DNA from: Amphirosellinia nigrospora
Lineage: Eukaryota; Ascomycota; Sordariomycetes; Xylariales; Xylariaceae
DNA length: 64,000 nt
Direction of reading: 5' to 3'
NCBI GenBank assembly: GCA_004123355.1
Contig: SCHM01000002.1
Coordinates: forward strand, 11,629,569-11,693,568
The notes below the pieces were generated by a model. That model was not told the origin of the DNA, searched no databases, and worked only from the letters and a program-made list of their open reading frames with translations. Each line of letters starts with the position of its first letter. Within the stretch, counting starts at the first letter, position 1. Below, in pieces: positions 48,978 through 60,665 of the stretch. Made by a program: the position numbers and the translations under genes.

Positions 48978-50159
48978 TCTTCTAGGTCTTGCCGTTAGAA
49001 AGCCAACACAAGAAGCAGTCAGTGAGTTGTAGCTTCGAACGAGAAGTTTCAGAACAAGGAACAGATGATATCTTTTGTTCTGATCCGCCTGTGCATATCT
49101 CACCCCGCAGTAGAAATTGGTGGGTTGTATCTCGTATTTTATACCCCAAGTGCCCCGACCCAAGGTGTTCTGGTGGGAATGGTATTGGATGCAAGTAAAC
49201 AGTGCCCAATGAGTATCTTATTGTTAATTCTGAGGACAAGGTGCTGATATACACACAATTTCCAGATTAGAAGTTTAGTATCCCATTTCGCTTGTCATTA
49301 TCCGGGGTGCAGGGAATCCTTGAAACTCCAAGTTATAAGAAAGCGGGACACGGCCCCATACCCTGGCTAATAGAAGTACGGTTAAATTATGGGTACTCGT
49401 GAATACCCAGAAGAATCGTCGGGGGAAAAAATACTTCTTAATAAAACATTTTAACAGAGCTAGAGTAGGTAGGCAAGCTGTTTCTAGGTGATGGATTTAC
49501 GTCGTGATGTAGCGAGGAATAAGTATGGATAGTTTGACCCGCACGCAGTACTGGTTTAATGTTGTTGCTAGGCAATCGTCTCCATGTAGCTCGTCTGGCC
49601 TTATAAGAATTTGTTAAAAGGAGGATATTTGACCATCACGATATCAAGCTTCGAGTCTTCTGGTACCCGCCCCCCCGTCTGTTTCAAGGCACAATTGGGG
49701 TCTTCTCCCTTCCTTTTAGTCCGGCCATTGGCTTTCCTAGATCGTTCTTTTCACATTCTCCTCTAGGGTTTGGAGGTCTTCGGCAAGCTGTTCGGACTTT
49801 AACAACAATTCAAACGCAGATCGTTCGACTTCACGCGCACGATTAGCATGTGATCGGCTTGAGTCCTCGTTCTTCCATGATATCTATAGCTCTAGAGAGA
49901 GGTAGACACATCTCACGAGTACTAAACGCCGACCAACAGTAAAATTTCTGTCTCTTGTCGACCCTTTGATTGCAAGGTAACTTCTCGAAGTACAAAAACT
50001 CATTTATTCAATTCTTCCGACATTTGGCGCACGCCTCCTACTCGATGGCCTTCTGTTCGCTGACTCGGATCATCTCACTCAATTTTCAGCTTTGTTATTG
50101 TGTCCATCATGCTGGAATTGACGCGCCCCTTCAATTTTGCAATAATCTCATCTAGATGA
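48978..50159. other. intergenic, nothing recognised
   Basis: Upstream of the MFS gene. Open frames at 48982-49254 are shadows or chance. Short C-rich run at about 49670. Confidence 0.4.
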
Positions 50160-50560
50160 TTTGATACCGTGTTTGTCACAAGGGCCTAGATAGAGGGCTT
50201 AGAATTAGTTCAAATTAAATAATAACAACTAAGGTAGTAACAGTGCTATGAAGATTTAAGTTCTTATTCTCTAACAAGAAGGATCCCGTACCCTTATATG
50301 CTTGAATTCCTCCTATCTTTTTCAACAGCTTCGCAGACCTCCGCAGACCTGAATAGAGACCCGTTTAGTTGGAGACTGGGTGTCTCGGTGTTTGAGCTCA
50401 GCTTTCGGTAAATGACTAAAATCACGATATCTTAGTACGACTGCTTTAGTCTGCTAACGTAGTATTTAGCGAGTTCCGCGCTAGATCCGTGTAACAGTGT
50501 TACAGTTTTGCTCCTGAGCACAATCCCTTGACTTCAATGTGGTATGTTCCGGAAAGAGGT
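50160..50560 (-). mobile_element. dispersed repeat A, copy 3 (decayed)
   Basis: Same orientation as copy 1. Shared words include gtcacaaggg, gagggctt, tatgcttgaattcc/tatgcttagaattcc, tctcggtgtt and agatccgtgt-like ends. The minus-strand protein frame of copies 1 and 2 is closed by stops. Many differences from copy 1 are G to A or C to T. Confidence 0.55.
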
Positions 50561-51582
50561 CACTCAGAGTTTCCAGCATGTTGCGGTATGAATGATTTAG
50601 GTGACCTAGTCCTGATCATGAGCTTGCACTGAGCGAAAATTGTCCTTGAGAAAGCTCTTTGACGGCATGAGCTTTTAAGTAACTTGGTGAGTTGCGGGCT
50701 TGAAGTTCATCTAGGAAATATGCCCTAGGAACGAGTTTCCTAGATGGTCGGGGTCGCGCCCTAATACTGAATCAAACCTGCATCGTAAGCCATTAGAAGT
50801 TGCGCCGTCTATATTTACATTGGTAACTATGCATGTAATAGGGGCATCGTCCGCCTACATGAGGGGGAGCGCAGCGCTATGAGAACCTGACTAAGATGTG
50901 TCGCGCCTATAGCGGCGATGACCGGGACATATAAAAAGCTTACCAAATAACCACCAACTTCACTACTAGACACAATCTTGCAAGACAAGGTTATGTCCAG
51001 TTTCTGCAAAGGTTAAGGACTACTAACGGAGGAATGTACCAAACTATTGGTCTTATAATTTCTATGCAACATTGGGCATTATGGGCATAGTGCATACTCG
51101 GCAGTTGTCAGAGTCCACAACAATATCTCAAATCCGGGGTTGCTAGGATAGTTCCTTTTTACGGGTTACCAGGCTTGGGGATTTAAATACCGCTATTACC
51201 TCATCTGGGGTAACAAAACCAGTTTTTTATTGGTCATTGCGATTAGTGACGTTGAAGTGCAGGGCGAAGAGGGTTAAAAATGGTCCGAAGGATTTAACTA
51301 CCTTCCCCTTTCAACCGTCGGCTTATACTAAAATATCCAATGATGACCTCTATTTCGCCAGACCTAACGTATTCAAGATGTCTGCATAGCAATGTTACGT
51401 TGCTATTTGCGCATAGCAGATAGTTGTGTAGATAAAATGCAACGAGTCATTTTAATTAACTTTTGCGAATAAAAACTAGCTGAGAATTGAGTATTGTCTC
51501 TCTCGTATCATTGCATCTTGTTTTGCTCTCAAAAAGAAACTGGGCTAGACATATATAGTTGGCTACAAACTTCGGAAAAGAA
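50561..51582. other. intergenic, nothing recognised
   Basis: About 1 kb upstream of the esterase gene; AT-rich, no supported feature. Confidence 0.4.
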
Positions 51583-52532
51583 ATGAAGTCTGTCAGCATT
51601 GCCGCAGGTTTCCTAACCTGCGTTAGTGCTGCTGCCATCTCCAGCGCCAATCGCCACCAAATCCCCTCTACTACTTCGCATTTGGTGACTCTTATACAAC
51701 GACTGCATTCAACAACAGAGGCACTCAACCGGCTCCGGGCAATCCTCTGGGTAATCCGCCCCTAGGACAGGGGACATTTTCAGGCGGACCGAATTACGTC
51801 GGCTGGCTAACGACCAAATACAATCACACGACAGTGCTCACATATGACTTCGCCATCGGGGGCGCAACCATCACGGACTCTCTGGTACCTACCGCAGATC
51901 CGAGCATACACACCTTCGAGCAACAGGTCAAGTCGTACTTCGAGCCGGAATACACGTCTGGAAACGCACCCGGGAAAATATGGACGTCCGACAACTCTAT
52001 CTTCTCCATCTTCTTTGGTATCAACGACATTGGGCTCCCCCTGACTTCTGAGCCCCAGTATCTCCAGGACATGAACACCCGAATTCCACAACTTCTTGAT
52101 TATTACTTCTCTCTCTGTGAGAACCTCTATAACCAAGGCGCGCGGAGATTCATGTTCGTCGGTATTCCGCCGTCCGATCGAAGCCCTTACATCCAGGGTC
52201 TCGGCGGCAACGTTGCCGGTCAATGGAGCTCGTGGGCAAATAATTTCAACGGACAGTTGGCCGCCCGCATCCCACAATTCACGGGGAGCCACGCGGGGAG
52301 TGTCGCTGCTACGTATGACTATCACCGGTGGATGATGCTTGTCCTCGATTCGCCTACCAGTTATGGGTTCCCTGATGCAAGCTGCATCAATGGCGATGGT
52401 GTGAGTTGTATCTGGTGGAATAACTACCACCCTGGCGCTAGGCTTAATGATCTCTTGGCGCAGAGGATGCTACCCGCTATGAACAGCCTGGGATTTGACG
52501 GCAGCAAGCCAGTTGGTGGTTACTTTTACTGA
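51583..52532 (+). CDS. secreted SGNH/GDSL esterase (CE16 acetylesterase-like)
   Basis: Extracellular carbohydrate esterase of about 316 residues, intronless. It has a signal peptide (MKSVSIAAGFLTCVSAAAIS). Block I is YFAFGDSYTTT with the nucleophile Ser. GGPNYVGWL follows, block II Gly lies in AIGGATI, block III is FFGINDIG (GxND), and block V WWNNYHPG carries the catalytic His. This block order and the GGPNYVGWLT sequence match fungal CE16 acetylesterases, which deacetylate short xylo- and other oligosaccharides. One base is missing near 51668-51672, directly before block I, so the signal peptide and the catalytic part lie in different frames. The start at 51583 is chosen for the signal peptide. 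The neighbour is a cellulase gene, consistent with plant cell-wall degradation. Confidence 0.9.
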
Positions 52533-53106
52533 TGAAGCATTGTGAGTACTCAAGGATGTTGAGGGAAACACGAGGAAGAATGAAAACGGGAAACAGAGTC
52601 GACCATGTATATGGATCAGAAGATATCCTCGCATATATTACTCAATCTATACACATTCATCTAGAGAAATATAGTGTTCCACTGCCACTAAGCACAGGAA
52701 CGTATAAAACTTCAAAGCGGTTTTCTATATTTAGTCTGATAGCGACCACGGAAAGATTCTGGCAACCTTCTTGGAACAATAACTACACATTTGCATGGCC
52801 AATATGGGGCTCCCGACAACTATTCCGTCTTGTGATTATATGTTGTTAATCTATACAGGCCACAGAAGAAATGATCTGGAACGAGAATGAAGAGCAGAAA
52901 GAGGATGTTATTAACATATCATTCCAAGTTAACTAGGACATCTTGCTTTTAATATAGTTTATCGCCGTTGTCCCATTTAAGAATATACGTCTAGCGGCCA
53001 ATAATCAACCTATCTAAGACGAACTGCATATTTAAAACAAGAAACTAATCATTCATTCTCATCAAATACTATATACAACAGTAGTAAAGCACGCTACCCA
53101 ACCTTA
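52533..53106. other. convergent 3' intergenic region
   Basis: 574 bases between two convergent wall-degrading enzyme genes. AT-rich; nothing recognised. Confidence 0.45.
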
Positions 53107-53835
53107 CTAATGGCAGACGCACTGTTGATAATCACTCGCAGCAGCGCCTGGGCAAGGGACGCTCTGGAAGTTCACAACGACGTTATCGCCAAAGATCTCA
53201 TTTTGAGCCATGAGATCGAAATGATACTCGTATCCGTACTGGTTTCTGCCGCCAGGCTGGGGCACCACTGCTGGTTACCGTTGAAGGGGCACAGGTTGGT
53301 GACCATGACGATGATGGACTGCCCAGCGTCGCCGCCTGTACCGCAGGTAGAGCAAGGTGCGTTGCCCGTTGAGGTCAGTTGGTAGCACTGCCCGCAGCCT
53401 GAGCCACACCATGATGAGCCTGAAGGGTCGTAGAGGGCCTACAACCAGGTGGGAGGATACACGTCAGTTGGATGCAAGAGAGATGCAAGAGGAGAAGGAA
53501 GAGAAATCTGGATGAAGAGGTAGGGAGAAAAGAGCCAGGTTTGTATGGGAGAAGACGCTTACCTGACTGCCAGCCGCCGTGTAGAATCCAGATCCGCCCA
53601 GAGACCAGCCGAATGGGCCTGAGTTGTTGCCGCAACCACATGCGCCTTCCTGGCCATCATAGTAGCGCTGCAAGATGATAAACTTTTAGTTACAATACTA
53701 CAAGAAGCTAATTGAGTCTTTCTTGTTCAAGAAAGAGCTAGGAGACAGGTAGATACATACAGTGGTAGTGGCAGTACCACTAATGGCAGCAGCACCGGCC
53801 GCGAGGGCGAGAACACCAACAGCAACTGACTTCAT
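53107..53835 (-). CDS. GH45 endoglucanase (endo-1,4-beta-glucanase)
   Basis: Secreted cellulase that hydrolyses internal beta-1,4 bonds by inversion. Three exons: 53761-53835 (25 codons, signal peptide MKSVAVGVLALAAGAAAIS), 53563-53667 (RYYDGQEGACGCG to YTAAGSQ, 35 codons) and 53107-53438. The nucleophile-activating Asp is in RYYDG, and the proton donor Asp is in YHFDLMAQNEIFGDNVVV. The typical Cys-rich WCGSGCGQCYQLTSTG and IIVMVTNLCP blocks are present; the C-terminus is CVCH. Length fits the single-domain subfamily with no cellulose-binding module. The first intron starts GTATGT and the second GTAAGC. One base is missing in exon 3 near 53252 (GG run before GRNQYGY). The ATG at 53835 is the only candidate before the signal peptide. 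Confidence 0.93.
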
Positions 53836-56494
53836 GATTGCTATTGAGATTTAGGGCGGGTATTAATTGTCGATCAGCGATGTTGATTGCGTGCTCGTCG
53901 TGGGAAAAGACGTTGGGCCAAGCGCTGGGTGATCGTCAAGGCTTTATATCATTGCACGTTTGTCAGGAGATAAGATACATATAAAAACACACATGTAAAC
54001 CCCCTTCATTTCCCTCTGCTCGTTCCTGCTTATTTCCTCTATTCTATTTGTCCTTCTTAAAACGTGAGTCGGGGCGGAGTGACCGGCATACACTAGGTTG
54101 TTTCTCCATGGGTTAGTCGATGCTAACAGTACGACTAAACGGGAGCTAGTAGTGACGACGATGTGTATCAGCACTTAGTCCTTTGACATTGCCCAGTGTT
54201 TCTAGCGCCGTCAGCAACGAGGCGAGAGTTGCGAGAGTCTGTAAACATTCCCACATAGGCAAGGGGTCCGTCACCTTCAATCATTCGACAGGCGAACTCC
54301 CAAAAACATAATGTTCATCGTTTACAGCGTCGCAATCAGCTAGCTACTTTCGACGAAACGAAAGGCAAAGATAAACGCGCGCATTATCAGCTGAGATATC
54401 CATTACCGGGTTATCGGGACCCTGATCTGGGGCACAAGGCGCGGACCCCTGGTTCCGAGCTGTCTATTTCAGGGAAGTAGAAAGAGTGGGGAGGGGCCTA
54501 GGCACCCGTTGCTTTTCGGGAAGGTCCCTTTACACTACGTACTCCTCACTTTTCGGATGACTGCATCTGGTAATATATCAATGACGCGGCCACGGAAGGG
54601 CTTTTTTATCTGATGCAGCTGATCCTCTGTGAGACTTCACCATGACAAGAAGCAAGGTGCTGTAATTTCGGAAGCATGTCGCGCCTGTCTACCCAATCCC
54701 GAATTGACTGTTATAACATATCTAGGTAGTCATAAGGTCAGGGGACTGGCAATGTACTCTGTGGACCAGATCTAGAAGCACAGATCTAGGTATCGAACCC
54801 CTGCCAAGATATTCGAGTGATCAAAGCTTACCTAGGTAACATATTTCTAGACACCGCCTTTTCTAGCCGGCTCTAGCCATCTGTATTAGTGGCAGCATGG
54901 GCCACAAGTGAAAAGACCATCTTTAATGAGCTTGCAAGGATACTAGTGTATGACCCACAGGCATTGCCGGGCCACGTGCCATCCCGACGAGAGTGTTGTC
55001 AACTAAGGTAATGAGACTGGTTTCTGCTTGAGTGGGCAGAGGATTGTCAGGAACTCCAGTACGTGATCTTGTCGATCGAATCATTGCCGCGTTAGTTAGG
55101 AGAGTGGTGAGTCGTATGGAATTGGTTTCCATTGTGTTATGGTCTGTGGTGGACACGTAATATTATATATATAATGGCTAGTCAGGTCCGAGTCCTCTAC
55201 TAGGAATCTAGGAATCTGGAGAATGAGAGGTCCGTTGACGCCGTGGCCAATTATTATATTCTCGGAATGAAGCTATTCCCACGCCTCAATTGGAGCCATC
55301 GTAACATAAAGGGACCGGACCTATGTCGCGATAATTCTGCGGAGAGCACATCTTTCTTCCGAGAAAGGCTTTTGAATGCGTGTGAGGGCAGCATGGAGAT
55401 CCGTAGGCTGTATCGATTTCACTAGACCGCTGTCCCATGGCGGGATGACTCATATGGAGCCGAGCCAAAATCGAAGCCTTGCAATCCAACGTTATATAAT
55501 CGATCACCAACAATGCTACCACTCTCCCCTCATTCGCCACTTGAACCGACTACTACAACACGGCCGCATCGACAGTGCGCAGTTAAAGCGGTTCTACGCG
55601 GGTTGAACTGGGCTTCAGGCTCTGCATAAAGTAGTCTTGGATTTGCACCTTATATATTTAGCCTTATCGACCTAACATTGGATCATTCTCATCGGGATGA
55701 GATGGGCTGCTGCAGCCGAGATATTTTGATCATACCACTCCGTTGTGCTGTTCCTGGTATCTAAACATACAAGCACGGGCTAACTGCTCATTTGGCGTCT
55801 CGTACTTTAATCTGGTGATCGAGTCGTGAGCGACGAACAAGAGAAACCATCAACCAAGTCCTTGCTAAGTTGGCAGCGAGGTAAAGCGATGTGGGTTCTG
55901 TTTAGTAGTAAGGACGGCGTTGGGCGTTGTGACTAGATAGGGCCTTGGGGTTTCGCGCAAGGATTTATAATTACCTGGTTCAGAGGCTCTCTACGTCATG
56001 AAGTAATTCGAGATTCTGGTAATTCGCGACGGGTGAGTTATTCACAAGTCACCATCATCGTCCTCGACTCTTCAGATCGTGGGGGTCAATGCAAGGTGGC
56101 AGGCAGTATCTTCGCATACAGGCCCCTCCCTCAATTTTTACGGGCAGGCCGCACCACCAATTCCAATTCAATCTCAATTCATTCCAATTCACACTTGTCT
56201 GGAACTGCACTCCTTAGCATCATAACTTCAACTCGGGATTTCACTGGAATAGGTTGGTCCTATTGACTTCATGCGACAAATTTGAAGGCAGCTCGTGAGG
56301 TCAACCACCACCACCATTCGCGCTACACACCAGAGGTCTCACAAATCAAGCAGTAACACCAGTTTAGAGTCGTGTGGCACTCGGCGCCAGACCAGGATTC
56401 TTCCATACGACGACGTTGTAGAGACCAAAGAGCTGGGCCTTCATAGGGATTTTATTCCACTCCTTACACTATATAGTAGTGTGTTCTATTCACC
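53836..56494. other. long intergenic region, no supported gene
   Basis: 2.66 kb upstream of both the GH45 gene (minus) and the FunK1 gene (plus). Open frames at 53944-54174, 54923-55156 and 55243-55606 show no motif. A (ta)n-like run tattatatatataa lies near 55160. Confidence 0.35.
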
Positions 56495-58293
56495 ATGGAG
56501 AGTCATCCGGCTGTAAATCATCCGCTAGCTCCACCAGCCTCCACGACGGACGACCAAGATATCCTTGACAATATAGACGGCCGAATGCACGGTCCCATGA
56601 GCGGATTTATCAAAAATACTTTGGCAACTTTCAATATGTCCACCAAGATGCTTTCTTGGAAATTCAAGCAGCCGGAAGAGTTAGTTGCCGCTGTGGCATT
56701 CCATCAGCTGCCCCATCACCCGACAATTTCCTACAATGGTTTATCAACTATACATCGCGGGAGATTGACGGCGCTCGAGGCTCGGCATATATCTAACGGC
56801 CATGTACCACCCGAGCACGAGAGTGATGACGACGGTGCACGTCTCCTCTTGACCATCCCCCTTCGCCAGCCTTCAACGGACAGGCAAGATGGGACCAGGT
56901 TCAGGTTATTGGCCAGTTCTACCACCGTGGTTGCGTTTGTTATCAGATGGGCTATTGCGTCTCTGTCGGTCCGCACACCATGTCTTTGCCAGTCAGCCTA
57001 CGAGCTCTTCTTACATGGCTTTTACATACGCGGTTCAATAGTCGAACTTTGGGTCTTTGATCGATCAGGCTTATATTGTAGCGACCTGTTCGATATTCAG
57101 AAAGATTTCATCCAATTTTCTCTATTGTTCTCAGCTACCAGCGGATGACGGACCAAGATCTGGGAAAAGCAACATCATTAAGACGGATAAGGGCGGCGGC
57201 TACATTATCCTTGATAGCGCGGCGATGCCTTTTCGGGAAAGCTTTATCTCGAAAACCGGCCAATCGTGTCTCGTGAGGCGCTTGTTGGCACTGGACAACT
57301 TGCTACCGGCAAGAATGCCTGGTTCGAGTCGATGGAGTTACATCTTGAAATTCAAATGCGTTGGGCCAGGGAGCGTCCGGAGACGAGCTTCTAAAGCTAG
57401 CTAAGAAGAAGTGTGTCTGGGGTGTCGTCTCCTTGATGATTACAAAGAAGTTGAAAGTACGGCAAATCTACGCCGCGGTCTACGGTGGGGGAGACATAGA
57501 AAATTCGCTAGGAGGCAGATTTGCAAGAGAAATGAAATATTGAAGGGCAGCAAGAAGATGTTACTTACAGTACCGACGGGCTCGTCGAATATACAGAACA
57601 AACCGAGAATCTCTTTCAAAATCGTATCCTTGCCTACATTGTCACTTCTCCTGTTGGCAGACCTCTTCACACTTTTCAATCTTTATTGGAGTTGCTTCAA
57701 GTATTCCGTGATGCTATCAAGTGTCACCGATCACTCTATTATAACGCCAAAATTCTCACCAAGATATATCCCCAGGGAACATGATCATTCTAGATGGCCA
57801 AGATGAAGGAAGCCTCAAGGGATTCTGATAGATCTCGATTCGGCAATAGAGGTTGTCGAAGGAGTAGGAACAGAGCTTGACATTACTGGCACCACATTCA
57901 TGGCTATTGGTGTTCTGAGGAGTGAAGGTCATACTTATCGTCACGACCTAGAATCCTTTCTTTACGTTTTCCTTTGGACAATCATAACGAATCACACTGA
58001 GAATCCCCCAGAGACGAGCAAGCTTCGACAGTGGAGTAGTGGCGACTGGGGCGAATTAGCAGTACGCAGTCACTTGACATGGATCAGGATGGTTTCAGAC
58101 TATTTTGGGGGAATTTGCTCCCGAATTCCACTCCCTCAAGCCGCTTGCCGAAAGTCTACGCCAGGTCCTATTTCCCTTACGGGCTGGTATAATTTGGACA
58201 GGGACCGAAGGGTCGCCCGAAGGTGTGGACAAGCTTTACGATGAAATGATCTCCGCGTTCGAAAAGGCTGTTGCTTTCAAGGGTATAAGATAA
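56495..58293 (+). CDS. FunK1-type fungal protein kinase
   Basis: Member of the fungus-specific, highly expanded FunK1 kinase family (PF17667), about 600 residues. The N-terminal third ends in LHGFYIRGSIVELWVFDRSG, the classic FunK1 entry block. The kinase core shows YILKFKC (ATP-binding Lys), LKLAKKKCVWGVVSL, a NRILSCLVTSP-VGRPLHTF hinge, ILHQDISPGNMII (catalytic loop with Asp and Asn), GILIDLDSAIE (metal-binding DLD in place of DFG), FMAIGVL and YRHDLESFLYVFLWT. The end (58293) follows PEGVDKLYDEMISAF. Several frame changes lie at about 57140-57170, 57300-57400, 57560-57600, 57790 and 58100, again mostly single bases. All catalytic residues are intact, so the gene may be functional if the shifts are errors. 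Role unknown in the family as a whole. Confidence 0.8.
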
Positions 58294-58393
58294 AAAAAAT
58301 AAAAAATAACCAGCGCTTTCTTTACTACGTCTAAGTGTTAGGCTTAAATTTTATAGTAAAACAACTATGCGCTTTACCTCAACGAAGAAAGCC

Positions 58394-59928
58394 TCACATA
58401 CCAAACCATGATTTTAAGCCGTCGTAGTACTTCGTCTCAATCCAAGCTTTGATGGTCTGCAGGGGTGAACAGCGCATATATAGACATTAGACTTTCCGTC
58501 GAGCCGAGCTCACAGGACCGTACACCGCAATTGATTTGCCTTTGTCACAGGCGAAGTACATAATCGTAATGTCCAACAACTTGGATAATAGGGAGAGACA
58601 CTAGGAGTTGTTCCTCTCCTGCTTCTGACCAGACCAAACTAAGTGACTTCGCAGGTGTTCCATCCGCTTGTGCCACCCGCTGTCCACAACCCGAGTTGCA
58701 CGAGGGATCATTCGATAGGAATGGCGGGTTGGTCTGGATCGATACAGCGATAGGCGTATATGCAATCGGCGTATATGTTGACTGGTTTATGTGAGGCACT
58801 GATTCTCCATTTTAATTGCAACATCCTTTACGAGGTCCTGGATGAGATTGAGTAGATCAGAGCCGTGCGGCAAATGAAGCACTAAAGCATAATCAACTTT
58901 CTTACTGTTGCTGCTGCTATGTACTGAGTCAGATCGGCAAGGTTTCCGGCTTGGCTAATCTGCAGGCTCTGAACTCTCGTCGGCACTGCTTGCTGAGACA
59001 GAACAAGCGAGACCTGCGCCGGAATAGCGCGGGATAGAGTCACCCGCGATTGTGGCCGCCATCAAAGGTTCAAACTCGGCGACGATCTTATCACCATCGT
59101 CATCTGGCGGAAACACTAAATCAAGCAGGGGCGTATGGACAAGATTGTTCCATCCTTGTTCATGACGTTGACACTCCGCTGACTTCATGGCCGCATTGTG
59201 GATGCGACAAAGCGCGTCATGTGTGGCAATTGCCAGTGGAAGAGCGTTCTTATCCTCCGGGTCCATAACGCGGAACCAGCTTGGTGGAGGTGATCTTCCC
59301 AGCGCGGTCACTAGATTAGGAAGTTCTGGTGGTAAGATGCCCTGCTTGAATTCGACGGCGGTTTGAATGTCGGAGTATAGCGACTGTATGTCCTGATGTA
59401 GGTTCTTGAGTGTGGCCGCGGTAATGACTGCGATTGGTTTCTCGAGAAGGTGTAGGACAGCCCTCGACTTCTTGGGGCTAGTCGATCGTGATCGCGATCG
59501 CGAACGGGGGTAAGGCAGGAGTATCTTCCCTGCTTCTGGGATCTTTTCGGAGTCGAGGATATTGGCTATTAGCTTCGCATCAGCTTATTGTCGGCCGAGT
59601 CATCACGACCAGACTTGCCATCGTCGCTCAGCTCATCTCCGCCGCGTCTCTTATTGTCGCACATCTCTCGAGTCTTTCCCGTATTATGGCTGGGTGCCTT
59701 GTTACTGGATGCCTCGGGGCTCGCAGCATGCCGAACAAAAAGGTCGTTACTCAATGGAGGTGTGTTAGGGATGGTCGGATAGGTCCTGTCAACCTGTTTA
59801 GAGAAGCGCAAACGTTTGAGGGGACGGTCTGACACCTGGAAGTCGTGGCACTCGATGGGCTCGTTCTCCTTGGACTCGACAGACTGTAGCCAGCTTCGAA
59901 TTCTGATGTGGTTGATGTTGAAACTCAT
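58394..59928 (-). CDS. PD-(D/E)XK nuclease-like domain protein
   Basis: Belongs, by architecture, to the large fungal family annotated 'PD-(D/E)XK nuclease-like domain'. The N-terminus (MSFNINHIRIRSWLQSVE) starts at 59928, followed by a polar linker with RPLKRLRF, an RSRSRSRSTSPKKSR patch (about 59470), then the helical AVEFKQGILPPEL and the family's QGWNNLVHTPLLDLV motif. The nuclease part has KKVDYALVLHLP (catalytic Asp candidate), AVSIQT-N in place of the usual SIETK, LPIIQVVGH and a GSTESLMSIYALF end; the stop is at 58394-58396. The altered E-x-K position hints that activity may be lost. Frame changes occur near 59545, 58945 and 58800-58700. It converges on the FunK1 gene with 100 bases between stops. 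Confidence 0.65.
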
Positions 59929-60665
59929 GATAATAACTAAATAGTAATAGCAATATGAGCGAAGATAGAAACGTTGTTGACAAACAAGGGAAGTAAATAT
60001 GCGGCAGTGATGTCTAGTGCAAGGGGACTATAATAAGTGGGTGCGTGAGCCATTGGCTAAGCCACCTTACACTGCCACGTATATTAAGTAAGCGGTGCGG
60101 CGATCTAGTTGGTGATGGATCCGGAGATGGCTAATTAGTGCATAATCCAGCAACTACTATGCGTGTGCTTGCTTGTCCACCACTATTGAGATATCTACGG
60201 GCTTTCCCTCTTTATGAAGCAGAACCGAAAGCTAAGATATAGCACCCGTTCTCACTGTGCCAGTGCAAATTTAAAGTCGCCTAAGCTTTCACCCAAGGCT
60301 TGTGCTGACTTTTGACTTGCTTTCTCGCATCGACCTCCGACACTCTTTCAAGTTCAATACACAACGTATGCCCTTACTCGTATCGACAGTAGAACCGAAT
60401 CAACAAATGGATGACTACTAGTATTAAAGGGCAAGTAGATTTGTGATCGAGCGTTGAAGTAAAACCAAGTTTGACGATAAGCGTGACTTCGGATTGGGTT
60501 TTCAATAGATCAACACATAATAAGTACCTAGACGAATGGAACAACCGTCCACACAAGAAAAGGGCGATGTACGGGAGCTCGACGTCGACTTGACAACACC
60601 CGTGATCTTGAACCCCTGCGAAAAGCTCTTATTGATAATCAAACTTCGCATGTCGAAACCCAAAT
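59929..60665. other. intergenic, nothing recognised
   Basis: 737 bases upstream of the nuclease-like gene. No supported feature. Confidence 0.4.

Noticed and set aside
54785-54815. Sequence resembling a tRNA T-loop on the minus strand (ggttcgata)
   Set aside because: No matching acceptor, D-arm or A-box sequence at the right distance; not a tRNA gene.
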